Positions 9,508-18,686 of a DNA stretch of 64,000 nucleotides are shown here, piece by piece. The notes beneath the pieces are model-generated. The model saw only the letters and a program-made list of their open reading frames with translations, was not told where the DNA came from and did not search any database. This DNA is from an uncultured Porphyromonadaceae bacterium (GTDB taxonomy: Bacteria > Bacteroidota > Bacteroidia > Bacteroidales > Muribaculaceae): contig CAMWMD010000009.1 of the NCBI GenBank assembly GCA_947175265.1, positions 1 to 64,000 on the forward strand, given 5' to 3'. The first letter of the stretch is position 1; every line of letters begins with the position of its first letter. The position numbers and the translations under genes are program-made.

Positions 9508-10431
9508 TTATTTCAGGTATCTCCTGAGGAAGTCGAACAGCCCTTTTGTCGGGCTCTCCTTGACAATATTTTTAGCGGCAAAATCGGCCTCCTCCATCTC
9601 ATCAAGCATAGGCTTGTCCGTCATGCCGAAGTCGCCCATCATTGTCATGTCGGGCTTCACCTCATATTCGCACTCCACCATCTCCTCGTTTACTTCAATG
9701 CTTAGATCCTGCTCATGCTGAGTATTCTGAACGATGATTCTTGAGGAGGCCCTGTAAAGGCGTGGAGGACGGTTGCGTGCTTTCACGGGTTTTACGTCGG
9801 TGGCCTCCACGATACCTGCATCCTGCACGGAGCGGGTGAAGTTGCGGCGGTCGTAGGTGGTGTCGTTTATGACCTCGTAGACTTTCTGCAATTCTCCGAG
9901 AGAGAAATATTTGTTCAGGAGGTTGAAAGCGATAGGTTTTAGATGGAGTATCTCCTTCAGCCTCTCTCTTGCCTGCACTACGATATTCTTATGGTCGAAA
10001 GCGAGGGGTGGAAGTTGGTCGGCGTCAAACCAATGAGCGTTGGCGGCGTCATCACCGGCAATGATTTCGAAATCGGAAGGACGAACGAGCGCGATGAAGG
10101 CTATAGAGATAACCCTTCCTCTCGGGTCGCGGTCAGGGTCGCTGAACACCTTGAATTGCTCAAGATATACGTCGGAGAGATTAGTCTCCTCGCGGAGTTC
10201 CCTTGCGGCGCATTCCTCGATCGACTCATCCTGGTGCATGAACCCCCCGGGGAGCGCCCAATGCCCTAAGAAAGGGGGATTCCCCCTCTCAATGAGGAGC
10301 AATTTGAGAGAGTTACCGTCGAAGCCGAAAATAATACAGTCGGCGGCTACGGAGGGTCTTGGGTATTTATATGTATACTCACCAGGTATGGAATCGGGAT
10401 GCCGGGGTATTTCAGGTTGTCGTCTGTTCAT
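9508..10431 (-). CDS. NUDIX-domain winged-helix transcriptional regulator (NrtR/AraR-like)
   Basis: A 307-aa protein. Residues ~25-165 form a NUDIX domain whose box (from GGFMHQDESIEECAAR to LREETNL) keeps the catalytic REXXEE core but ends in Asn where Gly is common. Residues ~170-245 look like the winged helix of NrtR/AraR regulators (FSLGELQKVYEVINDTTYDRRNFTRSV, then RPPRLYR). A C-terminal tail of about 60 acidic residues is not part of those domains. Relatives sense ADP-ribose or sugars. The target is unknown. A TAACTTTG box at 10464-10457 could drive it. Confidence 0.82.
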   Translation of the reverse strand: MNRRQPEIPRHPDSIPGEYTYKYPRPSVAADCIIFGFDGNSLKLLLIERGNPPFLGHWALPGGFMHQDESIEECAARELREETNLSDVYLEQFKVFSDPDRDPRGRVISIAFIALVRPSDFEIIAGDDAANAHWFDADQLPPLAFDHKNIVVQARERLKEILHLKPIAFNLLNKYFSLGELQKVYEVINDTTYDRRNFTRSVQDAGIVEATDVKPVKARNRPPRLYRASSRIIVQNTQHEQDLSIEVNEEMVECEYEVKPDMTMMGDFGMTDKPMLDEMEEADFAAKNIVKESPTKGLFDFLRRYLK

Positions 10432-10492
10432 AAATCGCGGTCATGTTGTTTTGACGCAAAGTTAATCAAAAAATCAGACAAGGAGAAATTTT

Positions 10493-10542
10493 TTTGAAAA
10501 ATAGAGAGGTCCCGAGGGAATCGGCTTGATACCCACGGGACC
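10493..10542 (-). terminator. Intrinsic terminator downstream of yebC
   Basis: An 11-bp inverted repeat (GGTCCCGAGGG at 10508-10518, CCCACGGGACC at 10532-10542, one mismatch) is followed on the minus strand by CTCTCTATTTTTC. It lies just after the yebC stop. Confidence 0.7.
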
Positions 10543-10565
10543 CGGATTTATGTTGGAATGTAGGA

Positions 10566-11282
10566 TTAATCCTCCTCCTTCATATTATGGAAAACGTTCT
10601 GCACGTCTTCGTCGTCCTCGAATTTCTCGAGAAGTTTCTCGATAGCCTCACGCTGTTCGGGAGTCACCTCCTTATAATCGTTAGGAATTCTCTCGAACTC
10701 AGCGGAAAGGATTTCGAGACCATTCTCCTCAAGGAAGTTCTGGAGGTTAGCGAACTGGTCGAACGCACCATAAATGAGCCATTCCTCATCCTCAGCCTCA
10801 ATTTCGGCATCGAAATCCATGAGGTTGAGCTCGAACTCCTCGAGCGAAGTGTCGGCATTAGGCTTGACATGGAATACGCTCTTGTGGTCGAAAAGGAAAG
10901 AGAGGGAGCCCTGAGTGCCGAGAGAGCCGCCGTGCTTGTTGAAATAAGAACGCACGTTGGCCACAGTGCGCTGATTGTTGTCGGTGGCCGTCTCCACCAC
11001 GATAGCGATACCGTGGGGGCCGTATCCTTCATATACGATTTCCTTATAGTCGCCGGCATCCTTATCGGTTGCTTTCTTGATTGCACGTTCCACAGTGTCC
11101 TTGGGCATGTTTGCAGCCTTGGCGTTCTGCATAAGGACACGGAGACGCGGGTTCATGTCGGGGTCCGGGCCTCCCGCTTTCACGGCGATAGTGATTTCCT
11201 TGCCTATGCGTGTGAATGTGCGGCTCATGTTGCCCCAGCGTTTCAGTTTTCTTGCTTTGCGATATTCAAATGCTCTTCCCAT
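10566..11282 (-). CDS. yebC: YebC/PmpR (TACO1) family protein
   Basis: A 238-aa member of the YebC family. These proteins were long called transcriptional regulators; some members are now known to relieve ribosome stalling at proline-rich stretches. The three-domain pattern is clear: the N-terminal GRAFEYRKARKLKRWGNMSR and NPRLRVLMQNAKAANMPKDT, the middle YEGYGPHGIAIVVETATDN, and the C-terminal acidic FEDDEDVQNVFHNM. It lies 45 bases after pheT on the same strand and may be co-transcribed. Confidence 0.93.
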   Translation of the reverse strand: MGRAFEYRKARKLKRWGNMSRTFTRIGKEITIAVKAGGPDPDMNPRLRVLMQNAKAANMPKDTVERAIKKATDKDAGDYKEIVYEGYGPHGIAIVVETATDNNQRTVANVRSYFNKHGGSLGTQGSLSFLFDHKSVFHVKPNADTSLEEFELNLMDFDAEIEAEDEEWLIYGAFDQFANLQNFLEENGLEILSAEFERIPNDYKEVTPEQREAIEKLLEKFEDDEDVQNVFHNMKEED

Positions 11283-11327
11283 TGATAGAGAGATTTATGA
11301 AATTTGTTTAAATCGTTTAAATCGAAA

Positions 11328-13817
11328 TTATCTGAGTTCGGCACCCATCTGTCGGAGTGCGTTTATTATCTTCTGCATCACGGCATCAATCTGGCGGTCG
11401 TTGAGGGTCTTCTCATCGTCCTGAAGTGTGATTGCTATTGCGTAGCTCTTCTTGCCGGCGGGGAGGTTCTTCCCTTCATAGACGTCGAAGAGGGTGATGC
11501 TCTTCAATAATTTGCGTTCGGCCTTTCGCACGGTCTCCTCGATAGTTGCGAATTTCACGTCGGAGTCGATGAGTAGGGCGAGGTCGCGGCGCACGGGCTG
11601 TGTCTTGGGGAGGGGTGAGAATGTCACCTTATGTTTCGCCACGAGACGGAACAGGTTGTTCCAGTCGATAGAGGCATACACCACACCCTGACTTATGTCG
11701 AATTTCTTGAGGAGGTCCATGCGCAGTATTCCGAGTTCGCCGATACGTTTTCCGGAGCGCGCCGTTATGTTGAGGCGAGCGGAGAATATCTCGTCGGAAT
11801 CCTGAGAGCAAACTACGGCATTCTCGGGGAGGCCGAGGATCTTGAATATATTGAATACTATACCCTTGAGATCGAATACGGAAGCTTCGGCAGCCTTAGT
11901 GTTCCAAGAGGGGAGTGTGAAGTCGCCCGTCATCCACAGGGCGAGTTGCATCTCTTCGGAGTAGGGGGCAAGCGGACGGTCTACGGTAGGCTCCTTGGAG
12001 GGGTCTTTGGTGTAGGTGTTGCCGAATTCATAGAAGCGCAGGTTCGGGGCCTTGCGGTTTATGTTGTGTGCTATCGACTCGAGGCCTCCGTAGAGTAGAG
12101 TCTGGCGCATCACCGAGAGGTCGCCGCTCAAGGGGTTCATCACCCTTACGCAGCGGTCGGCCGGGAAGCTTTCTGAATTCTCATAATAAGAAGCCGCTGA
12201 GAGGGAGTTGTTCAGAATCTCCATGAATCCTTCCCCAGTCAGGCGGTTGCTGACGAGTTGCTGGAGATGGTAACTCAGGTCGGTGTCGCCCTCGGGAGAT
12301 AGGTTGGCGTGCATCTCGGTGTCGAATTCCACATTGTTATATCCATATACGCGAAGAATCTCCTCTACCACGTCGCAGGGACGGGTGACGTCCACACGAT
12401 ATGTGGGTATCGTGAGGTGGAGGAGGTCGGGGTCGTTCGCGTCTTTCTCCACGGTAATGTCGAGAGCCTTCAGGATGGCTATCACGAGGGGTTCGGGAAT
12501 CTCCTTACCTATAAGTGATGCGCAATAATCGAGGGAGAGTTCCACACGGGCCTTCTCAACGGGAGCGGAGCAGACGTCGTCAATTCCGCCGCAGATTTCA
12601 CCCCCGGCGAGGTCTTTGATGAGTATTGCGGCCAGTTTGGCGGCATATACCGTTATGTCGGGGTCTGCGCCGCGCTCATATCGGAATGATGCATCCGTGC
12701 TGAGGCCATGACGGCGTGCTGTAAGGCGTACGCATGTGGGGTTGAAGTATGCGCTCTCGATGAACACATCCTTTGTGGCCTCTGTCACACCGGAGTCGAG
12801 CCCTCCGAAGACACCTGCTATGCACATAGGCTCCTCCTCATTGCATATCATGAGGTCGGCAGCCGAGAGTTTGCGCTCCACGCCGTCAAGGGTAGTGAAG
12901 GGAGTGCCTTCGGGACATTTCTTCACCACGATTTTCTCACCTTTCACTTTTGCGAGATCAAAGCAATGAAGGGGCTGTCCGATTCCATTGAGTATGAAAT
13001 TGGTTATATCGACTATATTGTTGATGGGTCGCTGTCCGATAGTAGTCAACAGGTTGCGGAGCCATTCGGGGGATTCCTTCACTTCCACGCCCCGGATAGT
13101 CACGCCGCTGTAGCGTGGGCACGCCTCCTTATCCTCCACCACTATGCTCACGGCGCCATCCTGACGGTCGGGAGAGAATGCCTCGACATCAGGAACGGAG
13201 ACTTCGGGCATAATAGACTGCGGATTTTCGTTGAATGCCTCGCGTGTGAAGAGAGCCTTCAGATCGCGAGCCACACCTAAGTGGCTTGCGGCATCCACAC
13301 GGTTGGGGGTGAGCTCCACCTCGAGGCAATAGTCGCTCTCCACATTGAAGTATTCAGCGGCAGGGGTGCCGGGAGCGACCTCCTTTTCAATCACCATAAT
13401 ACCGGCGTGGTCGTTGCCGATGCCTATTTCATCTTCGGCGCATATCATGCCGTTAGACTCGACTCCGCGGATTTTGGATTTCTTGATTTGAAATTCCTTG
13501 TCGCCGTCGTATAGGGTGGTTCCTACGGTAGCGACCACCACGGTCTGTCCGGCAGCCACATTCGGCGCACCGCAGACAATCTGCTGCACGTTTCCACCGC
13601 CGAGGTCGACAGTGGTGATGTGCAGGTGGTCGGAGTTGGGGTGCTCCTCGCAAGTGAGGACTTTACCGATGACGATGCCGCGTAGACCACCACGTATGCT
13701 CTCCACCTCTTCCACATGGTCGCATTCAAGACCGAGAGAAGTTAGTGCGGCGGTGAGGTCGACGGGAGAAAGAGAGAAATCTATGTAGCGTTTAAGCCAC
13801 TTGTAAGAGATATTCAT
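11328..13817 (-). CDS. pheT: Phenylalanyl-tRNA synthetase beta subunit
   Basis: The 829-aa beta chain of the (alpha-beta)2 enzyme that charges tRNA-Phe. Domains in order: N-terminal (MNISYKWLKRYIDFSL), EMAP/OB tRNA-binding (residues ~40-150, HPNSDHLHITTVDLG and QIVCGAPN), B3/4 editing domain (~210-380, CPRYSGVTIRGV), B5 (~410-480), the catalytic-like core and the C-terminal FDX anticodon-binding domain (PVRRDLALLID). Length is normal. A TACTTTTG box at 13880-13873 is a likely promoter. pheS is not in the window. Confidence 0.97.
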   Translation of the reverse strand: MNISYKWLKRYIDFSLSPVDLTAALTSLGLECDHVEEVESIRGGLRGIVIGKVLTCEEHPNSDHLHITTVDLGGGNVQQIVCGAPNVAAGQTVVVATVGTTLYDGDKEFQIKKSKIRGVESNGMICAEDEIGIGNDHAGIMVIEKEVAPGTPAAEYFNVESDYCLEVELTPNRVDAASHLGVARDLKALFTREAFNENPQSIMPEVSVPDVEAFSPDRQDGAVSIVVEDKEACPRYSGVTIRGVEVKESPEWLRNLLTTIGQRPINNIVDITNFILNGIGQPLHCFDLAKVKGEKIVVKKCPEGTPFTTLDGVERKLSAADLMICNEEEPMCIAGVFGGLDSGVTEATKDVFIESAYFNPTCVRLTARRHGLSTDASFRYERGADPDITVYAAKLAAILIKDLAGGEICGGIDDVCSAPVEKARVELSLDYCASLIGKEIPEPLVIAILKALDITVEKDANDPDLLHLTIPTYRVDVTRPCDVVEEILRVYGYNNVEFDTEMHANLSPEGDTDLSYHLQQLVSNRLTGEGFMEILNNSLSAASYYENSESFPADRCVRVMNPLSGDLSVMRQTLLYGGLESIAHNINRKAPNLRFYEFGNTYTKDPSKEPTVDRPLAPYSEEMQLALWMTGDFTLPSWNTKAAEASVFDLKGIVFNIFKILGLPENAVVCSQDSDEIFSARLNITARSGKRIGELGILRMDLLKKFDISQGVVYASIDWNNLFRLVAKHKVTFSPLPKTQPVRRDLALLIDSDVKFATIEETVRKAERKLLKSITLFDVYEGKNLPAGKKSYAIAITLQDDEKTLNDRQIDAVMQKIINALRQMGAELR

Positions 13818-13872
13818 AATGAAACGAAAGTGTCGTGAGTAGGGTTGGAAAGAAGTATTGTTTCCGAGGGTG

Positions 13873-13880
13873 CAAAAGTA
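13873..13880 (-). promoter_or_regulatory. Likely -7 promoter box for pheT-yebC
   Basis: TACTTTTG on the minus strand matches TAnnTTTG and predicts a start near 13866, about 50 bases before pheT. No clear -33 TTTG is seen. Confidence 0.45.
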
Positions 13881-13956
13881 ATTAAAAAAAATGAGAATAG
13901 AAAATAGGAGTTCAAGAATTGAGCCTACCTCCCGGCTTGTTTTACAGAAAATTTAT

Positions 13957-13964
13957 TATCTTTG
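13957..13964 (+). promoter_or_regulatory. Likely -7 promoter box for the TPR regulator
   Basis: TATCTTTG matches TAnnTTTG, followed by a C-rich start region and the gene's first ATG at 13992. A TTGT upstream gives a spacer shorter than usual. Confidence 0.5.
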
Positions 13965-13991
13965 CCCCCTCTTTTTAATTGATGCTAACCT

Positions 13992-15734
13992 ATGATGAGG
14001 TTCATGGAAAACAATATGGATTATACTGCGGGACAGTATGGATTTGAATCAAGGCGCAGAATAGGGCGCCACTTTATGAAATTGCTTTTGATAAATGCCA
14101 TTGTCGTGATATCTCTATTATCGGCGGGGGTGTTGTTCCCTTCGTGTGGCGCCGACCCTTCCCGGAAGTGTCTGGCGGATGTGGAGAGGCTTGTCGATGA
14201 AGACCCCGATTCAGCCCGGATCGTGTTGGCCGGAATTGATACCACCTCCCTTGATGAAGACGGCACTATGCTGCGAAGACTGTTTATGCTGGAGATTTCC
14301 GATAAACTCTATGAGACCCATAAGGATGACAAGGAGGTTTCCGCACTTCTGGATTACTTTATATATAAGAACCGCATGAAAAGGTTTCATCCCGAGGTGT
14401 ATTATTATGCGGGTAGGGTGTACTACGATCTGGGACGTGATGCCGAGGCACTCAGTTATTTCAAGAAGGCGCTCCGAAGTTTGAAAAAAGGTGAGGATAG
14501 GGATCTTCAGGGGAGGATACATTCTCAGATGTGCTATCTCTATTTTGACCATCGCCTCTATAATTACAGTGCCCGCCATATAAAGGAGGCGATAAGGCTC
14601 TCGGAGGAGGACAATGACACGGTGAACATCATAGGAGGAAAACTGTATCTGGCCGATGTGTATTTAAAACGTGTGGAGCCTGATTCCGCCGAGTTGGTAT
14701 ACGACAGCCTGGCGGAAATGGCACGTGAGTGCAGCGACACGGTAACGGCTACCACCTACTATACCCAGCTTGCAATATTCTATTATTATTCGGATAGGGT
14801 AGAGAAGGCGGATTCCATCATCAACAACACCACGCTGAAGTATGATAAGAGCACGCGGACCTCGGTGCTGTGCATAAAGAATAAGATCGACCGCAGATGC
14901 AAAGGGAAGGGTATCGACGAGGATTTCTACATGTCGTTGCTGGATGACACTGACCCCGGGATTCGGTTTATGGCAGCGAAATATATCGCCCAAGGGGCTG
15001 AGGCGCGTGGCGACGTTAAGATGATGCTGGAATATACCCAACGTGCCTTCAAGGAGATGAAGGAGACACAGAAGAAATTCAACAATTCCACGATTGTGGA
15101 GATGGAGAAGATAATGGAGGAGGCTGACCTTGAGAACGAGAACCTCCAGTTGAGCCTCGCCAACCAGAGGAAGCAGGTGATAATACTCGTCATAGTGATA
15201 TTCTTTATCCTCGCAGCCGGCATTTCGGCTGTACTGATCGTGAAGATGAGGATGAGGAGAATCGCCGTGACGCTTGAACTTGAGAGGCTCAATGCCGAGA
15301 ATAATCTCAGGATCAGGGAACTTGAGAGCGAAATCAGGGGAATGAGGGAGGAGCAGAGCCGGAAAGGGAGCGAGGAGATAGGGGAGAAGACTGAAGAATT
15401 GACGGCTGCCCTCAATCTGGCAAGGGAGAAGGAGCGTATGGTGAAACTTTTGCTGAGTGCTGAGGAGAGCGTCGGAGAGGAGGATTTCGTGAGATTGCGC
15501 TCCGCGCTTCTGGCGGTCTACCCTACCTTCATAGAGCGAATCGACAGCATGGGCCTCCGTCAGCAGGATTACCATGACACCCTGCTCCTGCGTATCGGAG
15601 TTCCGCAGAAAGTATGTGCCTCATTCTTCGGAGTGACCCCCTCGGCACTGGTAAACTCGCGCAAAAGATTGCTCAGGAAGTGGAGTCCGGAGGGAAATTT
15701 CAAGAACTGGAAGGAATTTCTCGAGACTCTATAG
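13992..15734 (+). CDS. TPR-containing membrane regulator with C-terminal HTH-like domain
   Basis: A 580-aa protein of a type common in Bacteroidales. An N-terminal hydrophobic segment ends in a lipobox-like LFPSCG, so translation may really begin at the internal MKLLLINAIV. TPR repeats follow (residues ~130-370, e.g. YYYAGRVYYDLGRDAEALSYFKKAL), then a membrane helix (~395-418, VIILVIVIFFILAAGISAVLIV), a coiled coil (~420-490) and a C-terminal ~80 residues ending FFGVTPSALVNSRKRLLRKW that resemble a LuxR-like helix-turn-helix. It may pass a periplasmic signal to DNA; targets unknown. Not an operon member. Confidence 0.75.
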   Translation: MMRFMENNMDYTAGQYGFESRRRIGRHFMKLLLINAIVVISLLSAGVLFPSCGADPSRKCLADVERLVDEDPDSARIVLAGIDTTSLDEDGTMLRRLFMLEISDKLYETHKDDKEVSALLDYFIYKNRMKRFHPEVYYYAGRVYYDLGRDAEALSYFKKALRSLKKGEDRDLQGRIHSQMCYLYFDHRLYNYSARHIKEAIRLSEEDNDTVNIIGGKLYLADVYLKRVEPDSAELVYDSLAEMARECSDTVTATTYYTQLAIFYYYSDRVEKADSIINNTTLKYDKSTRTSVLCIKNKIDRRCKGKGIDEDFYMSLLDDTDPGIRFMAAKYIAQGAEARGDVKMMLEYTQRAFKEMKETQKKFNNSTIVEMEKIMEEADLENENLQLSLANQRKQVIILVIVIFFILAAGISAVLIVKMRMRRIAVTLELERLNAENNLRIRELESEIRGMREEQSRKGSEEIGEKTEELTAALNLAREKERMVKLLLSAEESVGEEDFVRLRSALLAVYPTFIERIDSMGLRQQDYHDTLLLRIGVPQKVCASFFGVTPSALVNSRKRLLRKWSPEGNFKNWKEFLETL

Positions 15735-15829
15735 AGGGAGGAGAAGAAATCTGAGCGTAAAAATGAGATGCTGAGAATCAGTGATTTAAAGATAAAATTG
15801 ACGGAGGTTAATTTTTGTCAACTAAAATA

Positions 15830-15862
15830 TTTGGTGAAAGAAGCCAAATATTTTTATTTTTG
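15830..15862 (+). promoter_or_regulatory. Strong promoter for the candidate small RNA
   Basis: TTTG (15830-15833), a 21-base spacer and TATTTTTG (15855-15862) match the Bacteroidetes promoter. The predicted start is about 15869. It points into a region with no good coding frame. Confidence 0.65.
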
Positions 15863-15868
15863 TGTCGT

Positions 15869-16036
15869 CAAGGCAACGTTAGGTACAGTATACAGACGTC
15901 CATATTGAAGTTGTCTTCTCGACCACCATCATATCTCCCGGCCGCTTACATCGGGAATATGGTAGAGGAAGGGGGCGGGGAAATATTTGTTCAGTCTATG
16001 TTGAGGATAATCTGGAATCCCGCCCCTTCCTTTTTT
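15869..16036 (+). ncRNA. Candidate small RNA of about 170 nt
   Basis: The region has its own consensus promoter (15830-15862) and its own terminator (15967-16036), and lies between genes on opposite strands. It can form a middle hairpin (around 15926-15965, CTCCCG pairing with CGGGAAT plus flanking CCAT/ATGG) before the G-rich terminator stem. I do not recognise the family. Its length is near that of 6S RNA, but I could not build the single long bulged rod of 6S. An alternative is a long 3' region of the upstream TPR gene. Confidence 0.5.
15967..16036 (+). terminator. Intrinsic terminator with large loop
   Basis: GGAAGGGGGCGGG (15967-15979) pairs with CCCGCCCCTTCC (16019-16030) with one bulged G, followed by TTTTTT (16031-16036). 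The 39-base loop is unusually long. Confidence 0.65.
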
Positions 16037-16095
16037 ATAGTGAAAATATAGTCTATGCCTAACGTGAGAATTAAGAATATTGTCAGAGACCGGGG

Positions 16096-17328
16096 TCAGG
16101 CCGAGGGCAGTTCGATACGGAAAGTGGTCCCTTTGCCGAGTTCGGATTCCTTGACGAAGATGCGGCCTCCATGGTATTCCTCGATAATCCTCTTCACCAA
16201 TGTTAGGCCAAGTCCCCAGCCTCGCTTTTTGGTGGTGAACCCCGGGGAGAACACATTCTTGAAATTCTTACGGGCAATCCCTTTCCCGGTATCAGACACC
16301 TCTATCCACACCTTATCTTTCTCGAGACCTGTCCTGATGGTAATCGTGCCTTCCCCTCCCATGGCGTCGACGGCATTCTTGGTGATATTCTCCATCACCC
16401 ACTCGAAAAGGGGAGGCGAGAGGAGCAGGCCGTGGTCGTCGGAATCCATCTCCATCCTTATCTCCACTTTCCCCGAAATCCTGCTTCTCATGTAGCGCAG
16501 GGAGCGTTCGGCTATCTCGTTGATGTATTCCAGGGAAAGTTCAGGGCGTGAGCCAATTTTCGAGAATCTGTCGGCTATGACCGAGAGGCGGTTGATATCC
16601 TTCTCTATCTCGTCGGTGATTTCAGGGTCGGAGCCGGAAGCCTTTAGAAATTCGTTCCATGCCATGAGTGAGGATATTGGTGTGCCCAACTGATGGGCTG
16701 TCTCTTTGGAAAGTCCGGCCCAGACCCTGTTCTGCTCAGCCTTCTTGGTGTAGACCACGGCGAAATAAATTATGACCGCGAGAATAATCATCACAGCCAA
16801 CTGTATGTAGGGATACAGGCTCAGACGCTTCAGCAGGATTGAATCCTCGTAATATATATACTGGAAAGTGTTGTGGTAGACCTCGACCCGGATGAAATGG
16901 GGATTAGTCTCAGACAGTTCCCTCAGAGGTAGCCCTTTGCCGGCATCCCGGAGGCGTGAGTTGAGATAGTCGCGGTTTCGTTGCGACAACTCCTCGAAGA
17001 CGGTCTTCTCCATCTTCTCCCTCTCCGGGAGGTCGAAATTCCGGAAATCAATGATTGTGTAGTCTTCATCGGCCACAAGCACGGGAATGGAATTGTTCTG
17101 GCTTATTATGGCCAGCAGGAAATCGAAATCGGTGTCAATGTTAGCCTTGGCGAGTTTCTCGGTCGCGCTGGCCCATATCCTCATCCTCTCCCGCTCCTGT
17201 TGTGCGAGTTCCTTTACGAGACTGTTGCTGACAAGGAGGAAAAGGATTATCGCCACGGCAGATATGCCGAGGAAAATCAATTTTCCGGTGCGTCTGCGCT
17301 CGTATATTTCCGCCTTGCTAAATTTCAT
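16096..17328 (-). CDS. Sensor histidine kinase
   Basis: A 410-aa membrane kinase. Two membrane helices (about residues 15-36 and 170-192) bracket a ~130-residue extracytoplasmic sensor region. The dimerisation/phosphoacceptor box is KETAHQLGTPISSLMAW. The ATPase domain carries the N box (ENITKNAVDAM), G1 (DTGKGIA) and G2 (GWGLGLTL). No response regulator is adjacent. It is the last gene of the psd-pssA-DUF4834-HAD operon and overlaps the HAD gene by 11 bases. The signal is unknown; the operon hints at an envelope or lipid stress role. Confidence 0.93.
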   Translation of the reverse strand: MKFSKAEIYERRRTGKLIFLGISAVAIILFLLVSNSLVKELAQQERERMRIWASATEKLAKANIDTDFDFLLAIISQNNSIPVLVADEDYTIIDFRNFDLPEREKMEKTVFEELSQRNRDYLNSRLRDAGKGLPLRELSETNPHFIRVEVYHNTFQYIYYEDSILLKRLSLYPYIQLAVMIILAVIIYFAVVYTKKAEQNRVWAGLSKETAHQLGTPISSLMAWNEFLKASGSDPEITDEIEKDINRLSVIADRFSKIGSRPELSLEYINEIAERSLRYMRSRISGKVEIRMEMDSDDHGLLLSPPLFEWVMENITKNAVDAMGGEGTITIRTGLEKDKVWIEVSDTGKGIARKNFKNVFSPGFTTKKRGWGLGLTLVKRIIEEYHGGRIFVKESELGKGTTFRIELPSA

Positions 17329-18166
17329 GAGTGGAGAATTGGGAATCCGTCAGGATAAAACGAGCCACGGCATCGGAGTTGTTGTCGCCTATTATTATGT
17401 CGGCCATCTCCTTGACTTCGGGAATGGCGTTCTCCACGGCTACGGCCACATCGGCGGCGCGCAGCATCGGGATATCGTTGACGTTGTCGCCGAAAGCCAC
17501 CACGCGGTCGGCTCCGGAGAGGTCCTTGAGCCATTTTATGGCATCGGCTTTCGTAGCCCCGGTTGCGAAGGTCTCGAGGACGGCCAACTCATCTCCGTAA
17601 ACATCGTGATAGAACAGGGGGTTGCATCGGCATGATTCCTTTATCTCCTCATAAACGGGGCGTCCCTTCTCCGGGGGCTGTATGCTGTAGAAGAGGAGCA
17701 CGGGGGGGAGCGGGTCGGGAAGCGCCGACTCACCGTCGGCGGGGACATTGAAATGCTTGAAACGGCTTTCACGTCCAACCATGAAACTGCGTTCCGTATC
17801 GGAAAGGGGGCCGCTGTGGTAGACTTGAATCATGCCGCCGTGAAAGCAGTAGATGAAGACCGGGAGGGAATGGCTTCGGAATATGCCGAGAATCTTTGCG
17901 GCCTCTTGGGGAGGGAGGGTGACGGTATGTGAGAACAGACCGTCGGCCGGGTTCCAACCCGCCGCTCCGGTCATGACGATGTATGGGAGATGGCTACCTA
18001 CGGAAGCCATAAGCGTAGATACAGTGGAGGGGGTGCGTGCCGTCGCGATGCTGAAGAGCGCGCCGCCGGCGATAGCCTCGTTGAGCATTTCGGCCGATGC
18101 GTCGGAGACAAGGGTGTCACGGTTGAGGAGGGTCCCGTCGAGATCGGTTACGTATAAGGTCTTCAT
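17318..18166 (-). CDS. HAD superfamily (Cof-type, IIB) phosphatase
   Basis: A 282-aa HAD hydrolase of the Cof subfamily. Motif I is DLDGTLLN (D8 nucleophile, D10 acid/base). Motif II is the Thr in MTGAA, motif III is the Lys in GATKADAIKWL, and motif IV is VAFGDNVNDIPML. The large C2B cap lies between about residues 85 and 190. Relatives dephosphorylate sugar phosphates or flavin nucleotides. It overlaps DUF4834 by 4 bases and the kinase gene by 11, so all three are coupled. Confidence 0.93.
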   Translation of the reverse strand: MKTLYVTDLDGTLLNRDTLVSDASAEMLNEAIAGGALFSIATARTPSTVSTLMASVGSHLPYIVMTGAAGWNPADGLFSHTVTLPPQEAAKILGIFRSHSLPVFIYCFHGGMIQVYHSGPLSDTERSFMVGRESRFKHFNVPADGESALPDPLPPVLLFYSIQPPEKGRPVYEEIKESCRCNPLFYHDVYGDELAVLETFATGATKADAIKWLKDLSGADRVVAFGDNVNDIPMLRAADVAVAVENAIPEVKEMADIIIGDNNSDAVARFILTDSQFSTHEI

Positions 18167-18612
18167 CTCTTTTTCCCTTTTCTTGAGATGGCGTCATCGG
18201 TCTTTATCTCCACCCATTCCACATCGCTCACCTGGCTCTCGTGGTATTCCACTGTCTCCTTGTCGTTGAAGCGGGCTTCAATATCCGTCTGGGAGAATTC
18301 CTTAATCTCTACAAATTCCACATCTTCAGCATATTCCTTTGGTATTATGGGGCCTCGGGAGTAATATTCGTCGCGTGAACGCCCCCGGCGGCGTTGGGAG
18401 GAGCGTCGTGTCCTTTCATCTCCGGTGCGCTCGGTCTTCCTGCGTTTGGATTCCGATTTATCGCGGGGAGGCATCCCTGCGGCCTTGCGGATGAAGTCTT
18501 CCGTGCGGTTTGCTATGAAATTGTTGATGCGCCTTGTGAGCCACGCACGTATGCGCGCCCCGAAAATTAACCATACGAGTATGATTATTACTATGATGAT
18601 GACTGGTGTCAT
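18163..18612 (-). CDS. DUF4834-like single-pass membrane protein
   Basis: A 149-aa protein: one N-terminal membrane helix (residues 3-18, PVIIIVIIILVWLIFG), then a basic Arg/Lys/Ser-rich cytoplasmic stretch (residues ~45-85) and a C-terminal acidic part with two similar segments (DVEFVEIKEF and DVEWVEIKTD). This layout fits the DUF4834 family of Bacteroidetes, of unknown function. It sits 74 bases after pssA and overlaps the HAD gene. Confidence 0.68.
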   Translation of the reverse strand: MTPVIIIVIIILVWLIFGARIRAWLTRRINNFIANRTEDFIRKAAGMPPRDKSESKRRKTERTGDERTRRSSQRRRGRSRDEYYSRGPIIPKEYAEDVEFVEIKEFSQTDIEARFNDKETVEYHESQVSDVEWVEIKTDDAISRKGKKR

Positions 18613-18686
18613 ATATATCAGAAATTGCAGTAGTGAGAAAAAAGACCGTATCTCAGGGAGATATGGTCGTAAAAGTGATGATGTGT

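Noticed and set aside
15869..16036. Naming the small RNA as 6S RNA, tmRNA, SRP RNA or RNase P RNA
   Set aside because: No conserved tmRNA, SRP or RNase P sequence blocks, and no convincing full-length 6S rod could be drawn by eye.
15815..16051. 78-codon frame over the candidate small RNA
   Set aside because: It has no recognisable protein features and crosses the promoter and terminator.
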